Part shown: positions 53,517-62,705 of the stretch, piece after piece | Layout: every line of letters begins with the position of its first letter | Position numbering within the stretch: the stretch's first letter is position 1 | Assembly: GCF_030518155.1 (NCBI RefSeq) | Contig: NZ_JAULRU010000220.1 | Coordinates: 1-64,000 of the forward strand | Length of the DNA: 64,000 bases | Direction of reading: 5' to 3' | From: Gilvimarinus gilvus | GTDB taxonomy: Bacteria; Pseudomonadota; Gammaproteobacteria; Pseudomonadales; Cellvibrionaceae | Made by a program: the position numbers and the translations under genes | The notes under the pieces: generated by a model | What the model saw: only the letters and a program-made list of their open reading frames with translations | Told to the model about the DNA's origin: nothing | Databases searched by the model: none

Positions 53517-54815
53517 ATGATTCTCAAGCAATTGGCAAAAACCGTTGGGGCATTGGGTATTGCCTGTGGTATGGCGTTGTCCGCAACCACGAGCTACGCC
53601 GAAGATGAAACTATCAAGGTCGGTGTATTGCACTCACTTTCTGGCACCATGGCTATTTCAGAAACTACGTTGAAAGACACCATGCTGATGCTGATCGAAG
53701 AGCAGAACAAAAAAGGTGGCCTGCTGGGTAAAAAACTGGAGCCGGTAGTCGTGGACCCTGCGTCTAACTGGCCACTGTTTGCTGAAAAAACTCGCGAGCT
53801 ACTCTCGCAGGAAGAAGTCGATGCAATTTTTGGTTGCTGGACCTCGGTATCACGTAAATCAGTATTACCCGTGGTTGAAGAGCTGAACGGATTGCTGTTC
53901 TATCCTGTTCAGTACGAAGGTGAAGAATCTTCGCGCAATGTGTTCTACACCGGTGCGGCGCCTAATCAGCAAGCCATACCAGCTGTCGATTATCTGATGA
54001 ATGACATGGAAGTGAAACGCTGGGTATTGGCCGGTACGGATTACGTTTACCCACGTACGACCAACAAAATTTTGGAAGCCTACCTGAAGTCCAAGGGCGT
54101 AGCCGAATCAGACATTATGATTAACTACACCCCGTTTGGCCACTCTGACTGGCAGAACATTGTCGCAGACATCAAACGCTTCGGCAGCCAGGGTAAGAAA
54201 ACCGCTGTAGTTTCGACCATTAATGGCGATGCCAACGTACCTTTCTACCGCGAACTGGGCAACCAAGGTATTTCTGCTGAAGATATCCCAGTGGTTGCAT
54301 TCTCTGTAGGTGAGGAAGAGCTGTCTGGTATCGACACTAAGCCTCTGGTTGGTCATATGGCGGCGTGGAACTACTTCATGAGCGTTGAAACCGACGTGAA
54401 CGACACCTTCATTGATCAGTGGCTGAAGTTCATTGGTGATGACAAACGCGTTACCAACGACCCAATGGAAGCTCATTACATCGGTTTCAATATGTGGGTG
54501 AAAGCGGTTGAGAAAGCGGGTACTACTGATGTTGACGCTGTAATCGATGCAATCGTCGGCGTTGAAGTACCGAACCTAACCGGTGGCAGCAGCAAAATGC
54601 TGCCTAACCACCACATCACCAAACCTGTTCTTATCGGCGAAATCCAGGAAGACGGCCAGTTCCTGACCGTATGGGAAACCGAAGACCTGGTAGCGGGTGA
54701 TGCATGGTCTGACTACCTTGAAGGCTCTAAAGACCTGAAGTCTGATTGGCCTAGCATGAACTGTGGTAACTACAACACAGCAACCAAAAAGTGTGTAGGC
54801 GCTACTGCCGAGTAA
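53517..54815 (+). CDS. urtA: Urea ABC transporter, substrate-binding protein UrtA
   Basis: 432 aa with a Sec signal peptide (ending SYAED near 28). The type-1 periplasmic binding fold shows the UrtA-typical start IKVGVLHSLSGTMAISET, FGCWTSVSRKSVLPVVE and NGLLFYPVQYEGEE. It captures urea in the periplasm for the UrtBC/DE transporter. GGAG precedes the ATG. A strong hairpin with T-rich tail follows, which would leave urtA more abundant than the downstream genes, as is usual for binding proteins. Confidence 0.96.
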   Translation: MILKQLAKTVGALGIACGMALSATTSYAEDETIKVGVLHSLSGTMAISETTLKDTMLMLIEEQNKKGGLLGKKLEPVVVDPASNWPLFAEKTRELLSQEEVDAIFGCWTSVSRKSVLPVVEELNGLLFYPVQYEGEESSRNVFYTGAAPNQQAIPAVDYLMNDMEVKRWVLAGTDYVYPRTTNKILEAYLKSKGVAESDIMINYTPFGHSDWQNIVADIKRFGSQGKKTAVVSTINGDANVPFYRELGNQGISAEDIPVVAFSVGEEELSGIDTKPLVGHMAAWNYFMSVETDVNDTFIDQWLKFIGDDKRVTNDPMEAHYIGFNMWVKAVEKAGTTDVDAVIDAIVGVEVPNLTGGSSKMLPNHHITKPVLIGEIQEDGQFLTVWETEDLVAGDAWSDYLEGSKDLKSDWPSMNCGNYNTATKKCVGATAE

Positions 54816-54843
54816 GACCTCTCGTATTTTCGATATGAGTATA

Positions 54844-54870
54844 GGGGCGGCGACTGCCGCCCCTTGTTTT
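54844..54870 (+). terminator. Strong hairpin after urtA (partial terminator)
   Basis: GGGGCGGC-GACT-GCCGCCCC (54844-54863), perfect 8-bp stem, then TTGTTTT. Between urtA and urtB in an operon it probably acts as a leaky terminator or 3'-end protector. Confidence 0.8.
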
Positions 54871-54893
54871 CCTCCGGGAAAGAACGCTAAACC

Positions 54894-56558
54894 ATGACAG
54901 TGATGACAACCATGGAAAGATTTAAAAAAGTGGGCCCGACTATGGTGTACCGCGAATGTCTAAAAGTGTTGCTGGTCCTTCTGGCAACGTTATTGCCCTT
55001 AGCAAGTCACGCGCAAGCTAGCGAGACCGACACCGAATTTTATGCGCTAGTCGATCAGGTGGCCTCCGGCAGCCTTAGCAAACGCATTAAAACTGTTGAT
55101 GCGATTGCCGAACTCAATCACACCCGCAGTGCAGCCATTCTGGAAGCCTTACAAGAAGGTGCACTAAAGAATGCGCGTGGTAAAGAAGGCTTGGTAGTGA
55201 TTGAAATCGCCAACGACCAATACGTCGACGCAAAAACCGGCGAGCCTATAATCGATAAAGACTTAGGGCGCCTAAAGCGCGTACCTATTCACAACAAATT
55301 ACGCGGCCAAATTCGCACGCTGCTAGCACAGATTAATTTATCCAGCGCAGACGAAGAAATTCGCTTAAGCGCTGTTACTCGCTTGATTACCGACGGTGGC
55401 GACGCCGACACCGCAGAGCTTTTGCAATCTCTCAAAGCGAATGAAACTAGCGCTGCGGTCGTTGAGGCCATGAACACGGCCATCGCCCTCTACAGAATCG
55501 AAAGTGACGATGCTACCGTTAGATTGTACGCAGTCAAACAACTGCGCGGCTCTTTAATCCCTGAGGTACGCGGCCCGCTTAAAGCTCTGGTCACTAACGA
55601 TCCTGACAAAGCGGTACGCATTGAGGCGGAGCGCGCCATTGACTCCATTGAAGGCAAACTGAAGATGTTTCGTTTCGGCGAAAATGTCTTTTTTGGTTTG
55701 AGCTTAGGTTCTGTATTTTTGCTGTCGGCCATTGGACTTGCCATTACCTTTGGCGTGATGGGCGTAATCAACATGGCTCATGGTGAGCTCATGATGATCG
55801 GCGCTTACACCACATGGGTGATTCAACAAGCCTTTCCCAACCAAATTGAATACAGTTTGTTTATGGCCATTCCTGCGGCTTTTGTCGTGGCGGGGTTAGT
55901 AGGCATTGCCATTGAACGCGGCGTCATCCAGTTTTTATATGGCCGCCCGCTGGAAACCTTGCTGGCCACCTTCGGTATCAGCTTGATATTACAACAGGCC
56001 GCTCGCAGTATTTTCTCACCATTAAACCGGGCCGTTAGCCTGCCCGAGTGGATGAGTGGATCCCTGCAAATAAACCCCGCCCTGTCGATCACGTTTAACC
56101 GGCTGTATATATTACTTTTTGGCCTGATGGTGTTCTTCGCGCTAATGGCCATTCTTAAGAAAACCTCGCTGGGCCTCAAAGTACGCGCGGTCTCGCAAAA
56201 CCGCCCCATGGCTCGTGCCGTAGGTGTACGCGCCAGCTGGGTAGACGCCCTTACCTTCGGCCTCGGCTCTGGTATTGCAGGAATTGCCGGCGTGGCCCTT
56301 TCGCAACTAACCAACGTTGGCCCGAACTTAGGCCAGGCCTACATTATCGATTCATTTATGGTCGTCGTGTTTGGCGGCGTCGGCAATCTGTGGGGTACCT
56401 TAGTCGGCGCCATGGGACTTGGTATTGTCAATAAGTTCCTGGAGCCCTACGCCGGTGCCGTGCTGGCCAAAGTGCTGATTCTGGTGATGCTGATTTTATT
56501 CATTCAGAAAAAACCCAAAGGGCTATTCCCGCAAAAAGGCCGGGCTGCGGCTGACTAG
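54894..56558 (+). CDS. urtB: Urea ABC transporter, permease UrtB
   Basis: 554 aa. Signal-like segment (about 22-42), then a ~200-residue soluble N-terminal domain of helical repeats (about 45-255) with EIRLSAVTRLITDGGD and VRLYAVKQLRGSL, typical of long UrtB proteins. The membrane part (about 265-545) is a branched-chain-amino-acid-type permease: SAIGLAITFGVMGVINMAHGE and GLGSGIAGIAGVALSQL. Forms the channel with UrtC. Several in-frame ATGs near the start leave the exact N-terminus uncertain. Confidence 0.95.
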   Translation: MTVMTTMERFKKVGPTMVYRECLKVLLVLLATLLPLASHAQASETDTEFYALVDQVASGSLSKRIKTVDAIAELNHTRSAAILEALQEGALKNARGKEGLVVIEIANDQYVDAKTGEPIIDKDLGRLKRVPIHNKLRGQIRTLLAQINLSSADEEIRLSAVTRLITDGGDADTAELLQSLKANETSAAVVEAMNTAIALYRIESDDATVRLYAVKQLRGSLIPEVRGPLKALVTNDPDKAVRIEAERAIDSIEGKLKMFRFGENVFFGLSLGSVFLLSAIGLAITFGVMGVINMAHGELMMIGAYTTWVIQQAFPNQIEYSLFMAIPAAFVVAGLVGIAIERGVIQFLYGRPLETLLATFGISLILQQAARSIFSPLNRAVSLPEWMSGSLQINPALSITFNRLYILLFGLMVFFALMAILKKTSLGLKVRAVSQNRPMARAVGVRASWVDALTFGLGSGIAGIAGVALSQLTNVGPNLGQAYIIDSFMVVVFGGVGNLWGTLVGAMGLGIVNKFLEPYAGAVLAKVLILVMLILFIQKKPKGLFPQKGRAAAD

Positions 56559-56738
56559 TACCCAGGAAAGCCAGTATGTTGCTTATAAACCATTGGCTTA
56601 TCGCCCTATTGAGGCAAACAAAGCTTTTCCAAGCTTCTTGTTGCAATCGGGCTTGCGCTGGCCTTCGGGCAACGGCAGTACAAATATTTGCCGCCACTAA
56701 CGAAGCACCCAGTGATATTGATAGGACGTGAAAATACT

Positions 56739-57884
56739 ATGCTCACTCAACGATTATTAACCAGTGATAAAGGCGGAATGATAGTGTTGGCGATTCTTGC
56801 GCTAACCTGCATTCTGGTGCCAATACTAAATCTGGCGGTACCGGAAAGCTCGCCTTTTCATGTATCCACTTTTACCGTTACCTTACTGGGCAAATTTCTC
56901 TGCTATGCCCTTCTCGCCTTGGCGCTCGATTTAATTTGGGGCTACGCCGGCATTCTGTCGTTGGGACACGGCGCCTTTTTTGCTCTGGGCGGCTACGCCA
57001 TGGGCATGTACCTCATGCGTCAAATTGGCGACCGAGGCAAGTACGGTGATCCGCTCCTGCCCGACTTTATGGTATTTCTTAACTGGAAAGATTTACCCTG
57101 GTACTGGCAGGGCTTCGATATGTTTTGGTTTACCGCCATTATGATTGTTCTCATTCCCGGCATACTGGCCTGGGTATTCGGCTGGCTTGCCTTCCGCTCA
57201 CGCGTAACCGGTGTCTATTTTGCGATTATTACCCAGGCGCTTACCTACGCCTTAATGCTTGCTTTCTTCCGCAACGAAATGGGTTTTGGCGGTAACAATG
57301 GCTTAACCGACTTCAAAGACATACTCGGATTTTCAATTACCGCCGACTCTACCCGAATTGGATTGTTTTTGGCTTCCGGCATTGCACTCATGTTAGCGTA
57401 CCTCGCCTGTCGTTACATTGTTACCTCGCGCGCAGGCAGAGTCATTGTGTCCATTCGCGATGCCGAAACCCGCACCCGTTTCTCCGGTTATAAAGTGGAG
57501 TCTTACAAACTTTGGTTGTTTGTATTCTCCGCCGTATTGGCCGGTATTGCCGGTGCACTGTACGTACCGCAGGTAGGCATTATTAACCCCGGCGAGTTTT
57601 CGCCACTGAACTCAATTGAGCTTGTGGTGTGGGTGGCTACCGGTGGTCGGGGAACTTTGTATGGCGCCATTGTCGGGGCTTTCAGCGTGAATTACGGTAA
57701 GACAGTGTTCACCTCTTTCTACCCCGAGGCCTGGCTGTTTCCGCTTGGTTTGCTGTTTGTCCTGGTAACCCTAGTACTACCGCAAGGTTTAGTAGGACTT
57801 CTGGGTAAAATTAAGAAGAACAGAGCTGGCGACAATTCCGATAAGCAAACAACCGATAAGGCCGACACAAAGGAGGGCGCGTAA
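56739..57884 (+). CDS. urtC: Urea ABC transporter, permease UrtC
   Basis: 381 aa from the ATG at 56739 (a reading from 56688 would add seventeen residues and lacks support). About ten membrane segments; typical motifs are LDLIWGYAGILSLGHGAFFALGG with the extended loop containing GKYGDPLLPDFM, and FFRNEMGFGGNNGLTDF. It pairs with UrtB. The stop shares a base with the urtD start (TAATG). A 180-bp gap to urtB holds no gene. Confidence 0.95.
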   Translation: MLTQRLLTSDKGGMIVLAILALTCILVPILNLAVPESSPFHVSTFTVTLLGKFLCYALLALALDLIWGYAGILSLGHGAFFALGGYAMGMYLMRQIGDRGKYGDPLLPDFMVFLNWKDLPWYWQGFDMFWFTAIMIVLIPGILAWVFGWLAFRSRVTGVYFAIITQALTYALMLAFFRNEMGFGGNNGLTDFKDILGFSITADSTRIGLFLASGIALMLAYLACRYIVTSRAGRVIVSIRDAETRTRFSGYKVESYKLWLFVFSAVLAGIAGALYVPQVGIINPGEFSPLNSIELVVWVATGGRGTLYGAIVGAFSVNYGKTVFTSFYPEAWLFPLGLLFVLVTLVLPQGLVGLLGKIKKNRAGDNSDKQTTDKADTKEGA

Positions 57885-58708
57885 TGAATCCAATTAAACA
57901 CGCCCGCAACTGGGGCTCCAGGGCACTCCCCAAAAAAGACCCTAACTTCGGCCACCCGCTGGATACCAGTCACGGCCCTATCTTGTACGTAGAAGATGTC
58001 AGTGTAAGCTTCGATGGATTTAAGGCGCTGAACAACCTCAACCTGTACATTGATGAGGGTGAACTGCGCTGCATTATCGGCCCCAACGGCGCCGGTAAAA
58101 CCACCATGATGGATGTGATTACCGGCAAAACCAAACCCGATGCGGGTAGCGTTTACTTCGGCCAACAAATCAATTTGCTGGAGTTGTCCGAGCACCAGAT
58201 TGCTCGCGGTGGTATAGGCCGAAAATTCCAGAAGCCTACGGTATACGAAGCACTGTCAGTTTACGAAAATTTGGAGTTGGCCACCGCAGGCGACAAACGA
58301 TTTTGGTCAACGTTAACGCGCGGTCTTAACGGCGAACAGAAGGACCGTATCAGTGAAGTTATGGAAACCATTGGCCTCACCGACTCAGTTAGGAACGATG
58401 CCGGTAATCTGTCCCACGGCCAGAAACAATGGCTGGAAATTGGCATGCTACTGATGCAAAGCCCTCGCGTACTGCTGGTGGACGAGCCTGTTGCCGGCAT
58501 GACCGGAGAGGAAACCGAACGCACCGCTGAACTTCTGACATCTCTGGCTGGTAAACACTCGGTGATTGTGGTCGAGCACGATATGGCATTTGTGCGCTCG
58601 ATTGCCCGTGAAGTCACGGTACTGCATCAGGGTTCTGTACTTGCCGAGGGAACTATGGACAAGGTGCAGAATGATCCGAAGGTGATTGAGGTGTATTTGG
58701 GGGAGTAA
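57884..58708 (+). CDS. urtD: Urea ABC transporter, ATPase UrtD
   Basis: 274 aa. About 35 N-terminal residues precede the nucleotide-binding domain, as usual for UrtD. Walker A GPNGAGKTT, Q-loop FQKPTVYE, signature LSHGQKQWLEI and Walker B VLLVDEPVAGMT. LivG-type. Coupled to urtC by a 1-nt overlap; separated from urtE by a palindromic repeat. Confidence 0.95.
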   Translation: MNPIKHARNWGSRALPKKDPNFGHPLDTSHGPILYVEDVSVSFDGFKALNNLNLYIDEGELRCIIGPNGAGKTTMMDVITGKTKPDAGSVYFGQQINLLELSEHQIARGGIGRKFQKPTVYEALSVYENLELATAGDKRFWSTLTRGLNGEQKDRISEVMETIGLTDSVRNDAGNLSHGQKQWLEIGMLLMQSPRVLLVDEPVAGMTGEETERTAELLTSLAGKHSVIVVEHDMAFVRSIAREVTVLHQGSVLAEGTMDKVQNDPKVIEVYLGE

Positions 58709-58709
58709 C

Positions 58710-58786
58710 GGTTGAGGGTACACGGAGTACGGGAAACGAAGCTGAGGCTTTCTTTCCCGTTCCCCGTTGGCCGTGTACCGTCAACC
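58710..58786. repeat. Long palindromic repeat between urtD and urtE
   Basis: GGTTGAGGGTACACGG (58710-58725) and CCGTGTACCGTCAACC (58771-58786) are complementary at 15 of 16 positions, with further pairing inside (CGGGAAACG with CGTTCCCCG). It lies within an operon and may have been inserted there; no terminator T-run follows. Confidence 0.75.
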
Positions 58787-58807
58787 GCAACAATTTGGAG
58801 CTAAAAC

Positions 58808-59503
58808 GTGCTAAACATACAAACCATAAACCAGTTTTACGGCCAGAGCCACATACTCTGGGACCTAGATTTAAGCTTGCCCGAAGGCAGTTGCGGCTGT
58901 TTGATTGGCCGCAACGGTGTCGGTAAAACCACACTGCTAAAATGCGTAACCGGCCTACTACCCATTAAAGACGGCACAATCGAATTCAATGGCAAGGAAG
59001 TCAGCAAGGCCAGTACCGAAGCCCGCGCGCGTGCAGGCATTGGCTATGTGCCTCAGGGCCGCGAGATTTTTCCGCTACTCACCGTCGAGGAAAATCTAAA
59101 AATATCTCTTGGCGCCCGCAGTGATGGCAAAAGTCAGATACCGGATTTGATTTACGAACTATTCCCGGTACTAAAAGAAATGAAGCACCGCCGTGGTGGT
59201 GACCTTTCCGGCGGACAACAACAGCAACTTGCCATTGGTCGCGCGCTTGTGCTCGACCCCAAGCTGCTCATACTGGACGAGCCTACCGAAGGCATTCAGC
59301 CCAACGTCGTGCGCGACATCGGCAATGTGATCCGACGCCTTAACGAAGAGTTTGGCTTGACGGTGCTATTGGTCGAGCAAAAGTTGCCCTTCGCCCGTAA
59401 AGTGGCGGATCATTTCTACATTATGGAACGAGGTAAAGTAGAGGCCACCGGTGCGATGGAAGAACTCAACGACGAGCTGGTACAAAAGTATTTGAGTGTT
59501 TAA
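58808..59503 (+). CDS. urtE: Urea ABC transporter, ATPase UrtE
   Basis: 231 aa from a GTG start (GGAG 7 nt upstream). LivF-type: Walker A GRNGVGKTT, Q-loop VPQGREIFP, signature LSGGQQQQLAIGRAL, Walker B LLILDEPTEGIQP. Forms the second ATPase of the urea importer with UrtD. Last gene of the operon; a near-perfect 17-bp hairpin follows directly. Confidence 0.95.
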   Translation: MLNIQTINQFYGQSHILWDLDLSLPEGSCGCLIGRNGVGKTTLLKCVTGLLPIKDGTIEFNGKEVSKASTEARARAGIGYVPQGREIFPLLTVEENLKISLGARSDGKSQIPDLIYELFPVLKEMKHRRGGDLSGGQQQQLAIGRALVLDPKLLILDEPTEGIQPNVVRDIGNVIRRLNEEFGLTVLLVEQKLPFARKVADHFYIMERGKVEATGAMEELNDELVQKYLSV

Positions 59504-59506
59504 ACT

Positions 59507-59544
59507 GGTACGTCAGATGTCTGCGATCAGACGTCTGACGTACC
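59507..59544. repeat. Palindromic GTCTGA-family hairpin after urtE
   Basis: GGTACGTCAGATGTCTG and CAGACGTCTGACGTACC (59507-59523, 59528-59544) pair over 17 bp with one wobble around the 4-nt loop CGAT. The most perfect member of the heptad family; it likely ends or stabilises the urt transcript although no T-run follows. Confidence 0.8.
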
Positions 59545-59583
59545 CCCTAAAGAAGATAAGTTTTTGTTTAGATTACAGGTGTT

Positions 59584-60048
59584 CTACCAATACTCTTGCA
59601 CCCGCGATATTTTTCCATTCTCAATAGTAAACAGGGCCATTAGATCTTGATCCCCGTCAGGCTGCCAATCGCCATGTTCATCTACACGTCCATAGCTATA
59701 AGCAACTGCAATATGGGAATCTCCCTGAATAGCATTACTCACCTGAATCATTAACTCCGAATCATTTTGGTAAGCGTCATTTTCTTGATTGCGAACAAAT
59801 GCGTCCTGCCAATCATCTCGACTAAAAGCCGCTCCGTAGCGTATATGCTCATATCTAACCGATGGGTGCAGCTCGGCAAAGAGAGCTTCAATATCAGCAG
59901 GGGTAGACCCCAATCGATAAACAACCGTTAACTTGTCAAAATACGACTCAACCAGACTCATCTGACAGCTGTGATCACAGCGATCTGCCTGTGCATAATT
60001 AGCTAAGACTAAAATGACCAAGAACAGTACACACGTTATTTTTCGCAT
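59584..60048 (-). CDS. Secreted NTF2-like (SnoaL-type) protein
   Basis: 154 aa with a signal peptide (about 1-21, ending QAD). The remainder follows the NTF2-like cone fold: helix SLVESYFDKLTVVYR, strands VRYEHIRYGAAFSRDDW and IAVAYSYGRVDEHG, and the last strand LMALFTIENGKISRVQEYW. Such proteins may be enzymes or binding proteins; no catalytic residues are recognised. AAGGA lies 7 nt before ATG. Possibly co-transcribed with the esterase gene upstream on the same strand. Confidence 0.8.
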   Translation of the reverse strand: MRKITCVLFLVILVLANYAQADRCDHSCQMSLVESYFDKLTVVYRLGSTPADIEALFAELHPSVRYEHIRYGAAFSRDDWQDAFVRNQENDAYQNDSELMIQVSNAIQGDSHIAVAYSYGRVDEHGDWQPDGDQDLMALFTIENGKISRVQEYW

Positions 60049-60084
60049 TTTGTTTTCCTTATGTTCGTCAGACAGTACCGAAAA

Positions 60085-60927
60085 TTAGTTGGTACGCGCC
60101 AACCCTCGATCTAACAACCAGTCTTTCAATCGCCCACTCCAGTTGGCGATGCTTCTGTCAGTAGCACGCTGTCCCATATTAAAACCATGACCACCCGAAC
60201 TGTAGAAGTGTGCTTCGGCGTCGGCTTTCGCCTCCAGGTAGCGCATATACAACACGGGTCCGGTTGCCCTGCAGCATGTGTCATCACCCGCAGATATTGT
60301 AAACAAAGGCGGTGCATCCTGGCTTACTTTATCCGGCAAACCGCCAAAGCCTGGGTACACCAACACCTGAAAATCGGGCTTTGCGCTTAATCGCTCTATT
60401 GGATCATTTGCGCTGGAATCGCTCCCGGTTTCTCCGAAGGAAATAAACATGGCAACCTCGCCACCAGCAGAAAACCCCATCATCCCCAGTTGGTCGGGAT
60501 TGATGTTCCATTGTTTAGCGTTGTGACGTATCACCCGCATCGCGCGAGCCGCATCTTGCGTACTATGCTCCGGGTAAGAGTAAGGGGATTCAGATTCGTT
60601 GGCTAAACGATACTTTAGTACGAAAGCGGCTATACCGAGGTCTTGATAAAACTTCGCAGCATCGACGCCCTCTGCCTCGAATACCAGTTCGCGATGCCCC
60701 CCACCAGGGGCAATCAACACAGCGCCACCCGTCGCAATGTTAGGATCTGGGAAAAAAGCCGTTATGCTGGGGTTATGAATGTTTTTAACCCACCAGTCTT
60801 GCGCCAACTCGGGCTCGTCTTTTAAATGCTCAAAGCCGGGGGCACCGTCTTCCCATAAAGGAATGACTTCTTGAGCATAAAGCGAACTGGCGAAAAGCAA
60901 GGCACATAAAGAAATGATATAGCGCAT
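60085..60927 (-). CDS. Secreted alpha/beta hydrolase, xylan-esterase-like
   Basis: 280 aa from the ATG at 60927 (GGAG 9 nt upstream; the reading from 60957 is not supported). Signal peptide about 1-19. The oxyanion motif APGGGHRELV, nucleophile GFSAGGEVA, Asp in TISAGDDTC and a C-terminal SSGGHGFNMG with His give the full catalytic set. The family (BD-FAE/acetylxylan-esterase-like) removes acyl groups from plant polysaccharides in the periplasm or outside. This fits the GH5 gene and sugar genes nearby. Confidence 0.88.
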   Translation of the reverse strand: MRYIISLCALLFASSLYAQEVIPLWEDGAPGFEHLKDEPELAQDWWVKNIHNPSITAFFPDPNIATGGAVLIAPGGGHRELVFEAEGVDAAKFYQDLGIAAFVLKYRLANESESPYSYPEHSTQDAARAMRVIRHNAKQWNINPDQLGMMGFSAGGEVAMFISFGETGSDSSANDPIERLSAKPDFQVLVYPGFGGLPDKVSQDAPPLFTISAGDDTCCRATGPVLYMRYLEAKADAEAHFYSSGGHGFNMGQRATDRSIANWSGRLKDWLLDRGLARTN

Positions 60928-60966
60928 ATTTGACTCTCCATGTAGCTGTTCTTCCAACCCAGTGAA

Positions 60967-61566
60967 CTATAACAACCCGAGCGATGCAAGCACTTGCCGT
61001 ACTTCCCCGACACCACTTACCTGAAACGCGTTGATTTGGAATGCCTGGGCTGATTCAACATTCCGCCAGCTGTCGTCGAAATACACTATATTCTCGGGTG
61101 TCGTATTCAGTGCTTGCACAACGTGCGTAAATGTTACAGGATCAGGCTTAACCCTACCCATTAAGTGAGAAATAAACTGCATCGGAAAAAAACGATCTGC
61201 TTGTATGGTTTTTCTTACCACGGGCCACTGTACTTCATTGGTATTACACAAACATGCCAGGCGGTAACGAGGTTGGAGCTCTTGCAGCAAATCAATAGCG
61301 CCGTCAAAGGCCACACTTACCCAGCTTGCAAAAGCCTCTCTCAGCGCGTCTTGCGTGATTTCAATGTTCCACTCGTCGACGAATGCTGTGTGAAATTCAC
61401 TGAAACCAATACGTCCAGATTCCAAAGCCCGCGCTGATTCACAAACGAGCCAACTATCGCCCACCTGTTTCTCCGACATGCCTGACCAACGTACAAACTC
61501 TGGCATTCCACCCAGTTCGACTAATACCCCACTGATATCAAATAAAAGAACCGGCGCCTGCTGCAT
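60967..61566 (-). CDS. HAD-superfamily phosphatase, YihX-like
   Basis: 199 aa. Motif I is FDISGVLV: the nucleophile Asp is present but the second Asp of DxD is Ser, as in some YihX-like members. Motif II-like LCNTNE, motif III KPDP (Lys) and motif IV YFDDSWRNVESA with the metal Asp residues are present. Cap of C1 type (about residues 18-85). Sugar phosphates such as glucose-1-phosphate are the usual YihX substrates; the replaced Asp may lower activity. Confidence 0.85.
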   Translation of the reverse strand: MQQAPVLLFDISGVLVELGGMPEFVRWSGMSEKQVGDSWLVCESARALESGRIGFSEFHTAFVDEWNIEITQDALREAFASWVSVAFDGAIDLLQELQPRYRLACLCNTNEVQWPVVRKTIQADRFFPMQFISHLMGRVKPDPVTFTHVVQALNTTPENIVYFDDSWRNVESAQAFQINAFQVSGVGEVRQVLASLGLL

Positions 61567-61650
61567 AGGTGATTAAATCCTTTTCATACGTCACCTCACC
61601 AGAGGCGAATATGTAAAACACAGCTGTAGCAATTTTTTAACGCGATAACC

Positions 61651-61663
61651 TAGCAGGCTGTTG
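61651..61663. repeat. Solo MITE-end-like motif TAGCAGGCTGTTG
   Basis: Identical to the first 13 bases at the right end of the MITE (TA plus GCAGGCTGTTG), but the continuation GAAAAACC is absent. Either a remnant or chance. Confidence 0.35.
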
Positions 61664-61677
61664 CTAGATTGAACACA

Positions 61678-61716
61678 AGAAAAAAGCCCGTCTAACCATA
61701 AGGCCAGCGGGCTTTT
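61678..61716 (-). terminator. Terminator of the exported isomerase-like gene
   Basis: AAAAAAGCCCG (61680-61690) and CGGGCTTTT (61708-61716) form a hairpin; on the minus strand it ends in T6, just after the gene at 61749. Confidence 0.8.
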
Positions 61717-61748
61717 GCAAGGTCCGGTCATAACCGTCAACCGAAAGC

Positions 61749-62705
61749 TTAAAGCAACTTCTCCAAACCTTTCTTGGAAGCCTCTACCGCCTGCATAGGC
61801 GTCATACCCTCTGGGTAAACTTCTTGCTCCACTACCAACCACACGGGCTCAGGAGACTTAGCAAACTGCTCTACAACGGCCTGCCAGTCAACCAAATCCT
61901 GCCCCACAATGGAGGTAATACCATTGTCAGCGTGAGTCACCTTATTCAGCTCACCAAAGACAATACCCATTTTTTCACCCCAGTTACCGGGGGCCGCCTC
62001 TTTGATGACTGGCATTACCTTATCGTATTGCGTTACCTGAGCCTTCATATGCGCGGTGCGTATACGGTCACCGTAGCGGTTAATTAAATCTACCGGGTCT
62101 TTACCCGCGAAATAGGCCCAACTGATATCAAGCTGGATCACGACGTCGTCACTGGTATTCTCGATCATGTATTCCCAGTAGCTGCTATCCGCGTAATCGT
62201 TAAACTCGTCCTGGTGGTTGTGATAGCCGATTTTCATGCCGTGAGGCGCGAGTATTTTGGCGGTTTCATTCAGCTGTGCAACGATTTTCTCGATGCCTTC
62301 GTCGCTCCAGGCGCGACCATCAGCGGGGATGATTAACCACTCGACACCTAAGGTCTTATAAAAAGCGATGGTAGCGTCAATGTTCTCTTCGGTTAGTTTG
62401 TCAAAGCCAACATGCGCACCGCTAATCTCTAGGCCCAGCGAGTCGATATAGGCCTTAAATCCGGCCGCGTCATCACCAAATTCACCGAGATTGCCGGCCA
62501 GTTCAACGGCGTCAAAACCCATATCGGCCAGAGACTTCAGTGTGCCTTTAACATCTTCAGTAACATTGTCCTTTACGGACCAAAGCTGTACCGAAATACC
62601 GCGATAAGCGGAATCTCCGGCAAAGACCAGGGTGGACGCCATAATGGCGGTGACGGCTAACACACCTATAACGAGGCGTCTTGTCATGCGAGCTAAAGAA
62701 ATCAT
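61749..62705 (-). CDS. Exported TIM-barrel sugar isomerase/epimerase-like protein
   Basis: 318 aa. A signal peptide (about 1-30, basic MISLARMTRRL then a hydrophobic run ending VFAGD) precedes a xylose-isomerase-like TIM barrel: FDAVELAGNLG, then GYHNHQDEF with ligand His, VIQLDISWAYFAG, and the C-terminal VVEQEVYPEG with ligand Glu. An exported member is unusual since most are cytoplasmic, though periplasmic ones occur in Bacteroidetes-type and marine bacteria. GGAG lies 5 nt before ATG. A LacI-type operator core upstream suggests sugar control. Confidence 0.88.
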   Translation of the reverse strand: MISLARMTRRLVIGVLAVTAIMASTLVFAGDSAYRGISVQLWSVKDNVTEDVKGTLKSLADMGFDAVELAGNLGEFGDDAAGFKAYIDSLGLEISGAHVGFDKLTEENIDATIAFYKTLGVEWLIIPADGRAWSDEGIEKIVAQLNETAKILAPHGMKIGYHNHQDEFNDYADSSYWEYMIENTSDDVVIQLDISWAYFAGKDPVDLINRYGDRIRTAHMKAQVTQYDKVMPVIKEAAPGNWGEKMGIVFGELNKVTHADNGITSIVGQDLVDWQAVVEQFAKSPEPVWLVVEQEVYPEGMTPMQAVEASKKGLEKLL

